From: Cognataquiflexum gelatinilyticum
GTDB lineage: Bacteria > Bacteroidota > Bacteroidia > Cytophagales > Cyclobacteriaceae
Direction of reading: 5' to 3'
Assembly (NCBI RefSeq): GCF_024813435.1
Contig: NZ_JANAEZ010000009.1
Span: 62,001-126,000, forward strand
DNA length: 64,000 nucleotides
The position numbers were made by a program, and so were the translations under genes. Shown piece after piece: positions 59,218 through 64,000 of the stretch (position 1 is its first letter; the number at the start of each line of letters is the position of its first letter). The notes below the pieces were generated by a model. It made no database searches, had not been told where the DNA came from, and saw nothing but the letters and a program-made list of their open reading frames with translations.

Positions 59218-60342
59218 ATGAAATTTTCAAGAAGAGATTGGTTAAGAAGTGCGTCATTGGCAGGTGGTGCTGCATTGCTTACAGGCACAGGAGCATTCAG
59301 TACACTTTCCGCAGAAGAAATCCGCAAATTCAATCCACGTCCATTGGACAACCCCATCAGGTTGGGATCGAATGAAAACCCCTATGGACCTTCCCAAAAA
59401 GTGAGGAAAGCCATGATGGATGCCTTTGATGTCAGCTGCAGATATCCTTGGTCGTTTAATGCTCCTCTTGTAGAAATGATTGCAAAAAAAGAAGGTGTGA
59501 CTCCTGACCATGTTGTGTTGGTGGCAGGGTCTACCGAAGGACTTAAAATCACAGGCATTACCTATGCAGGCAAAGGCGATGAAGTGATTTCTGGATTGCC
59601 TACATTTTTGTCATTGATGACCTATGCTGAAACCTGGGGGGCTGAAATCAATTGGGTTCCGCTTGACAAGGACTTGAATTATGACCTCAAAGAAATTGAA
59701 AAGAGAGTTTCACCGAAAACCAAGCTGGTCTTCCTTTGTAACCCAAACAATCCAACTGGAAAATTGCTGCCTGCAAACGAGGTTTTGGATTTTTGTGAAA
59801 CAGTAAGCAAAAAAACAATGGTATTCAGTGATGAAGCTTACTGTGATTATATTGAAGATCCAAATTATCCTTCTATGGTCAAACTTGTAAAGGAGGGAAA
59901 GAATATTATTGTTTCCAAAACCCTATCTAAAGTATATGGACTAGCAGGAATCAGACTTGGGTATTTGGTTGCAAGGCCTGATATTGCCAAAAAGCTCTCC
60001 GAACGAGTGGTTGCAAATACAAACATCATGGCAATTGAAGCAGGAAAAACTGCTTTGGAGGAGACAGAATTCTATCAATTCAGTCTTCAAAAAAATCTTG
60101 AAGCAAGAAAAATGATAGAAACAACCTTGGACGAATTGAAATTGCCATATCTCCCCTCCCAAGCAAATTTTGTATTCTTCCATGCAAATCAAGATGCTAA
60201 AGAGCTTGCAAAAACCATGCTTGCCAAAGGTGTCATAGTGGGAAGACCATTTCCTCCATTGAATGATTGGTGTAGGGTAAGTACCGGTACCCTTGAAGAG
60301 GTGGCATATTTCAACAAGGTATTGAAAGAAACTTTGGGTTAA
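59218..60342 (+). CDS. Exported HisC-like PLP-dependent aminotransferase
   Basis: 374 residues from ATG 59218; the open frame before it lacks a start context. The N-terminus KFSRRDWLRSASLAGGAALL is a twin-arginine signal. The rest is a fold type I aminotransferase: RLGSNENPYGPSQKVRKAM (~44), LVFLCNPNNPTGKLLPANEV (~172), and the PLP-binding Lys in IIVSKTLSKVYGLAGIRLGY (~230-249). It resembles histidinol-phosphate aminotransferase, but Tat export makes a histidine-synthesis role unlikely. It could act on an amino compound in the periplasm. Confidence 0.85.
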   Translation: MKFSRRDWLRSASLAGGAALLTGTGAFSTLSAEEIRKFNPRPLDNPIRLGSNENPYGPSQKVRKAMMDAFDVSCRYPWSFNAPLVEMIAKKEGVTPDHVVLVAGSTEGLKITGITYAGKGDEVISGLPTFLSLMTYAETWGAEINWVPLDKDLNYDLKEIEKRVSPKTKLVFLCNPNNPTGKLLPANEVLDFCETVSKKTMVFSDEAYCDYIEDPNYPSMVKLVKEGKNIIVSKTLSKVYGLAGIRLGYLVARPDIAKKLSERVVANTNIMAIEAGKTALEETEFYQFSLQKNLEARKMIETTLDELKLPYLPSQANFVFFHANQDAKELAKTMLAKGVIVGRPFPPLNDWCRVSTGTLEEVAYFNKVLKETLG

Positions 60343-60351
60343 GGATAACAG

Positions 60352-60912
60352 ATGATCGACTTTAACTTAAGACTTGAAAATGAGTCTGTATTATTAAGGC
60401 CATTGGAGGAGGCAGACTTGCCTCCTTTGCTGGTTTTATCTTCCAATCCCGAAATGTGGCGGTTTTTTACACATGACCTTTCAACTATGGATGGGTTATC
60501 AGAATGGGCAAGGCCTGCATTTGAAAAACAACGTCTTCAATTTGCTATCATCGAAAAAAAATCTGGAAACCTTATTGGGTCTACTGCCCTTGGAAATATC
60601 TCGGAAAGAGATAGCCGGATGGAAATCGGATGGACTTGGCTTGGGGTAAGTTATCATGGAACCGGTTTGAATTCTGTTGTGAAAAAGCTCCTTTTAACAT
60701 ATTGTTTTGAGAAAATCGGTTTAGAACGTGTCGAATTCAAAACAGATGTATTGAATGTTCAGGCCAGAAAAGCGCTTAAGAATATTGGTGCTATTGAAGA
60801 AGGGGTACTTAGGAGCCATACATTGATGACTAGTGATAGACGCCGAGATACGATTTATTACAGCATTTTGAAACAAGAATGGGAATATGTCAAAAGAGAA
60901 AATGATTGGTAA
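60352..60912 (+). CDS. GNAT family N-acetyltransferase
   Basis: 186 residues of the RimJ/RimL type: ESVLLRPLEEADLPPLLVL at the start, ESVLLRP strand, then RMEIGWTWLGVSYHGTGLN with the acetyl-CoA loop, and ERVEFKTDVLNVQARKALKNIGAIEEGVLR near the end. It lies 9 bases after the aminotransferase gene, suggesting translation from one mRNA. Members acetylate ribosomal protein N-termini or small amines; the substrate is unknown. Confidence 0.87.
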   Translation: MIDFNLRLENESVLLRPLEEADLPPLLVLSSNPEMWRFFTHDLSTMDGLSEWARPAFEKQRLQFAIIEKKSGNLIGSTALGNISERDSRMEIGWTWLGVSYHGTGLNSVVKKLLLTYCFEKIGLERVEFKTDVLNVQARKALKNIGAIEEGVLRSHTLMTSDRRRDTIYYSILKQEWEYVKRENDW

Positions 60913-60975
60913 TTGTTATTTTTAAATAAAGGTCTGATTTTTGCTTTTGGAAAAATAAAATTATCTCACTTTCCT

Positions 60976-61593
60976 ATGAATTTATATAAATTTTTGGCCT
61001 CCAGAACTCTTATTTTCTTAGCAATTTTAGTAGGGTTTTCTGCATGCACTATTACAGATACCGGAGAAGATCCATTTGCAGCATTCAGCAACTTTGACCT
61101 AGGGGAGAATCGGATTGAATTTAAATCAGCCAAACTAACCATCACCGGCCCGGTAAATTTCTCTGGAGAAGGTTCCCATGTTTGGGCAAAACTTGATTTA
61201 TCAACAGATGTCAATTTTTCAATTCCATATATTCCCAATTCAACAATTATGTCAATAGGGATTTATTCTGTTTCCAATGGGAAAACATTACCTGACTTTC
61301 CTCTTCAAAGTGGCGAATATGCTGTTTTTCCGTCCTCGGGAATTTCGGATCCAAAAATTATCCCAGCTTTAGAAGGTAAAAATTTTGCATTTGGACCTTT
61401 AATCAGCCAAAACTATTTTCCTGATGAATTGGCTTTTCAAAGCCTATCGGATGCCCAAGATGGGAAAATCACCATTCAATTTGATATGGAAAAAAACATG
61501 TTAAAAATAACCCATGATTGGGTTACTAAAGATGGGGTGAAGGCTACTGGAACCAATAACCTCCCCCTCAATCTTTCTTCTTTTAATCCTTGA
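60976..61593 (+). CDS. Hypothetical lipoprotein
   Basis: 205 residues from the ATG at 60976, which begins a lipoprotein signal (RTLIFLAILVGFSAC). The mature part is beta-rich with Gly turns (LTITGPVNFSGEGSHVWAKL) and no motif I know. It is the third gene in line after the aminotransferase and GNAT and may be co-transcribed. Its stop codon abuts the stop of the convergent oxidoreductase at 61594. Confidence 0.65.
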   Translation: MNLYKFLASRTLIFLAILVGFSACTITDTGEDPFAAFSNFDLGENRIEFKSAKLTITGPVNFSGEGSHVWAKLDLSTDVNFSIPYIPNSTIMSIGIYSVSNGKTLPDFPLQSGEYAVFPSSGISDPKIIPALEGKNFAFGPLISQNYFPDELAFQSLSDAQDGKITIQFDMEKNMLKITHDWVTKDGVKATGTNNLPLNLSSFNP

Positions 61594-62934
61594 TTATACA
61601 GTCGGCAATTTCCAGCCGTTGTGGTAATTGGCTTTCATCAAGGCATTCGCTTCAGGATCGGTAAATTGTCCTTTGTTAGCATCCCAATACACTTTCTTTC
61701 CTGTTTTGTACGCAATATTTCCCATTTGGGCATTGATAGCAGCAATACTTCCTGTCTCAATTCCACAGGTCAATTTAGAGGCATCGTTTTCAATTATTGA
61801 ACTTACAAAACCTTTGGCATGGATTTCAAGTGCATTTCCGTTTGGTTTTATCAATTGGATTTCTTCAATTTTATTGACCCTTTTTCCATCCTTGTTTTCA
61901 GTTTCAGGAATTACTTTCCATCCTCCCCTATTGACTACCAAAGTTGCATTATTGCCAATAAAAGCAATGCCTTCTGTAGTTCCGTAGTTACCTCCATCTA
62001 TACCGGTGGCATGTTCCCACAGCATATTGAATCCATCATATTCATATACAGTCTGTAATGTATCCGGGGTCTCAGAAGCATCATCAGGATAAGCAAATTT
62101 CCCACCAGAAGCCATCACAGACTTTGGCGCAGTCACTCCCATTGCATACAAGGCTATATCAATCTCATGTACTCCCCAATCGGTCATCAAACCACCTGCA
62201 TAATCCCAAAACCATCTGAAATTAAAATGAAAACGGTTCCCATTAAATGGCCGCTTTGGTGCAGGTCCAAGCCACATGTCATAATTAACACCTTGAGGAA
62301 CAGGTCCGTCAGGCATGACTGGTACCGGCTTCATCCAACCTTGATAGGCCCATGTTTTTACAAGTCTTATTTGTCCAAGTTTGCCTGACTTCACGTAATC
62401 AATAGCTTCAGCATATTGGGAACCGCTTCTTTGCCATTGCCCAACCTGAACCATTTTTCCATAACGTTGCTTGGCTTTAACCATCAGGTTACATTCTTCA
62501 ATGGTATTGGCAATTGGTTTTTCGACATAGACATGTTTTCCTGCCGAAAGACTATCTACCATGGTCAAACAATGCCAATGGTCAGGGGTACCAATGATGA
62601 CAGCATCAATATCCTTGTTTTCCAACATTTTTCGGTAATCCTTGTATACCTGTGGCTTTTTCCCTCTCTGCTTATTCACATCTTCGGAACGTTGGTCCAA
62701 AACACTCTGATCAATGTCTGCAATAGCCACACAATTGACATTTGGCATTTTGAGGTGGGCATTCATATTTGACCATCCCATTCCTTTGCATCCTATCACT
62801 GCAAAATTCAGTTGATCAGATGGAGCGATTTTTTTGTTGAGTGCCGACAAGGTATCAGCGTGTATCATGCCCGGCATGCTCAAACCGGCTGATAGCAAGA
62901 GGCCATTTTGGATGAATTTTCTTCTTGAATTCAT
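61594..62934 (-). CDS. Gfo/Idh/MocA family oxidoreductase with Tat-type signal
   Basis: 446 residues. Tat signal NSRRKFIQNGLLLSAGLSMPG. Rossmann motif FAVIGCKGMGWSNM (~44-57); catalytic EKP in VYVEKPIANTIEECNL (~139), and DWGVHEIDIALYAMG in the second domain. The family oxidises or isomerises sugar rings with a tightly bound NAD. It is a diverged relative of the protein at 27210 but has no DUF1080 neighbour. The usual small-molecule substrate cannot be told. Confidence 0.88.
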   Translation of the reverse strand: MNSRRKFIQNGLLLSAGLSMPGMIHADTLSALNKKIAPSDQLNFAVIGCKGMGWSNMNAHLKMPNVNCVAIADIDQSVLDQRSEDVNKQRGKKPQVYKDYRKMLENKDIDAVIIGTPDHWHCLTMVDSLSAGKHVYVEKPIANTIEECNLMVKAKQRYGKMVQVGQWQRSGSQYAEAIDYVKSGKLGQIRLVKTWAYQGWMKPVPVMPDGPVPQGVNYDMWLGPAPKRPFNGNRFHFNFRWFWDYAGGLMTDWGVHEIDIALYAMGVTAPKSVMASGGKFAYPDDASETPDTLQTVYEYDGFNMLWEHATGIDGGNYGTTEGIAFIGNNATLVVNRGGWKVIPETENKDGKRVNKIEEIQLIKPNGNALEIHAKGFVSSIIENDASKLTCGIETGSIAAINAQMGNIAYKTGKKVYWDANKGQFTDPEANALMKANYHNGWKLPTV

Positions 62935-63233
62935 GATGATTAGGTTATTTTTAAATTATGGGTTGTTTTGGTTGATTTCAATTCAATTTCCCGAATTCAA
63001 TTTTTTATTCAGTACATATTCATTTAAATATAAAGCTTAAGCAAATGGCAGGAAAGCCAATGGTATAAAACTGTATAAATTTGCTTTATGATAGTCAATT
63101 TCATATGTTAAAAAAAACAGCAAACTGCTGTATTTTACTTACAATAATGAAAATGGAATTTAGATTTTTACTTATACCAAATCTAAATTTCTGAAAATAT
63201 CCCATTTCAAGAACCATATCTTTCCAAATTAGT

Positions 63234-63241
63234 TAAGTTTG
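63234..63241 (+). promoter_or_regulatory. Putative -7 element (TAAGTTTG) of the ferritin gene
   Basis: TAAGTTTG, exact TAnnTTTG match, 17 bases before the ferritin ATG at 63259. No iron-box or Fur-like dyad was noticed. Confidence 0.4.
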
Positions 63242-63258
63242 TATAAAATGAAATCGCC

Positions 63259-63816
63259 ATGAAACCAAAAGAAATCGTAACGCTACAGCGTTCATTACTG
63301 CTCGATACAGAAAAATTGTTGAACCAGCAGATAGAAATGGAAGGTAAATCTTCTGCATATTACCTTTCCATGGCCTCTTGGTGCCACATGATGGGATATG
63401 AAAATGCATCCCAATACCTCTATGTCCATGCAGATGAGGAGAGAATGCACATGATGAAAATCTTTCATTATGTAAACGAAGCAGGAGGACACGCCATCCA
63501 ACCTGAAATTACCGGAATCAGACACCATTTCAATTCTTTGCGAGAGGTGTTTGAACTTATTCTTGAGCATGAAATCAAAGTGACCAAATCGATCAATTCT
63601 ATTGTAGACCACGCCTTTGGGATCAAGGATTTTGCTACTTTCAGCTTTATGCAATGGTATGTTACCGAACAAAGGGAAGAAGAGACTTTGGCCCGAAGAG
63701 CTTTGGAATTGTTTGACATCATCGGCGAGGAGGGAATTGGCCTTTGGACCATCGATCAAGAACTCGGTAAACTTCACGGAAAAGCTGCTGCTGCATCTGC
63801 TTCAAAAGCACAATAA
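63259..63816 (+). CDS. ftnA: Ferritin
   Basis: 185 residues, a four-helix bundle with a C-terminal fifth helix. Di-iron ligands are visible: Glu in NQQIEMEGKSSAYYLSMA, the EExxH-type DEERMHMM (~58), Glu in LEHEIKVTKSI (~99), and the EQREEETLA segment (~135). It is non-haem ferritin of the FtnA type (24-mer), storing iron as ferric mineral. The Ala/Ser/Lys-rich tail is usual. Single gene, ended by a terminator. Confidence 0.93.
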   Translation: MKPKEIVTLQRSLLLDTEKLLNQQIEMEGKSSAYYLSMASWCHMMGYENASQYLYVHADEERMHMMKIFHYVNEAGGHAIQPEITGIRHHFNSLREVFELILEHEIKVTKSINSIVDHAFGIKDFATFSFMQWYVTEQREEETLARRALELFDIIGEEGIGLWTIDQELGKLHGKAAAASASKAQ

Positions 63817-63823
63817 CAATATT

Positions 63824-63863
63824 AAAAAGGGAAAAGCGCCACCTGCACTTTTCCCTTTCTTTT
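63824..63863. terminator. Bidirectional terminator after ferritin gene
   Basis: AAAGGGAAAAG (63826-63836) pairs with CTTTTCCCTTT (63848-63858) with an 11-base loop, then CTTTTT. It separates ferritin from the convergent gene entering from the right. Confidence 0.8.
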
Positions 63864-63875
63864 TAATTTAGAATT

Positions 63876-64000
63876 TCAATTTCTGCTTTTTGATTCTTTC
63901 ATTTCTTTGTCAGGTTTGAAATAAAATCCTAACATTCTTTCCGAAATAACTTCCTCTTTTGGAGGTAAGGTGTTAAACATCCAGTCCCAGATAATTGTAC
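63876..64000 (-). CDS. C-terminal end of an unidentified protein (runs off window)
   Basis: The minus strand is open from the window edge to a TGA at 63876-63878 (about 40 codons), reading TIIWDWMFNTLPPKEEVIS and ending FYFKPDKEMKESKSRN. The IWDWMFNTL block loosely recalls the end of sterol desaturase/fatty acid hydroxylase proteins (WDxxFGT), but this is not enough to assign a family. Confidence 0.5.
   Translation of the reverse strand, partial: TIIWDWMFNTLPPKEEVISERMLGFYFKPDKEMKESKSRN

Noticed and set aside
1..64000. tRNA, rRNA or CRISPR loci
   Set aside because: No cloverleaf-like segment with a GGTTCGA-type arm outside coding sequence, no rRNA-like sequence, and no regularly spaced repeat-spacer array was found by reading; a covariance-model scan would be needed to exclude small RNAs.

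Overview
The window looks like chromosomal DNA of a Bacteroidota bacterium, most likely an aerobic member of the Cytophagales (Cyclobacteriaceae-like). The grounds are the moderate-to-low GC, many lipoproteins with late lipoboxes, upstream elements of the TAnnTTTG type, a LytTR/LytS pair, 7TMR-DISM sensor kinase, OmpA/PD40 protein, GH2/GH43/DUF1080 sugar genes, and a bacterial deoxyhypusine-synthase homologue. The genus is an inference. No rRNA, tRNA, CRISPR array or intact mobile element was recognised.

Layout. 1-1030: start of a small membrane protein and an SDR. 1594-8624: a lipoprotein, a TetR regulator, a cluster of dispersed intergenic repeats, an MDR-type oxidoreductase, then a tight four-gene operon (SDR, ACAD10/11-type acyl-CoA dehydrogenase, APH-type kinase, 3-hydroxyacyl-CoA dehydrogenase) that matches the logic of 4-hydroxyacyl-CoA (levulinate-type) catabolism. 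8821-12730: an accessory island with an apparently intact AbiH abortive-infection gene, the 3' ends of type I hsdS and hsdM, two broken RhuM-type genes and an ORF6N protein, bracketed in part by two ~105-bp direct repeats. 12731-22627: cytochrome c lipoprotein, a complete tripartite RND efflux pump, a hybrid histidine kinase and a DinB/MPI-type protein.

22639-33486 is a carbohydrate region: GH43 and GH2 enzymes (minus strand) diverge from a tandem DUF1080 protein and a Gfo/Idh/MocA oxidoreductase; a LacI regulator then diverges from uxaC, a fructuronate-reductase-type SDR and uxuA, which together convert glucuronate to 2-keto-3-deoxygluconate. A near-palindromic LacI-type box occurs upstream of both plus-strand transcription units, suggesting one regulon. 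33511-41104: LytTR/LytS two-component system, alpha/beta hydrolase, membrane protein, glycogen branching enzyme and a second LacI regulator.

41310-46553 is a minus-strand run: OmpA/PD40 protein, deoxyhypusine synthase homologue (1 bp apart), Skp/OmpH-like lipoprotein, small membrane protein, HDAC-fold deacetylase and an acidic protein. 46681-64000 is mostly housekeeping and metabolism: AlbA_2 protein, holin-fold membrane protein, desaturase, orphan BlaI regulator, SixA phosphatase, topoisomerase I, a sirtuin overlapping a flavin monooxygenase, YfcC-type transporter, patatin, aldo-keto reductase, exported HisC-like aminotransferase, GNAT, another Gfo/Idh/MocA protein and ferritin. The most unusual content is the 4-hydroxyacyl-CoA module, the degraded restriction/AbiH island and the shared operator in the sugar region.
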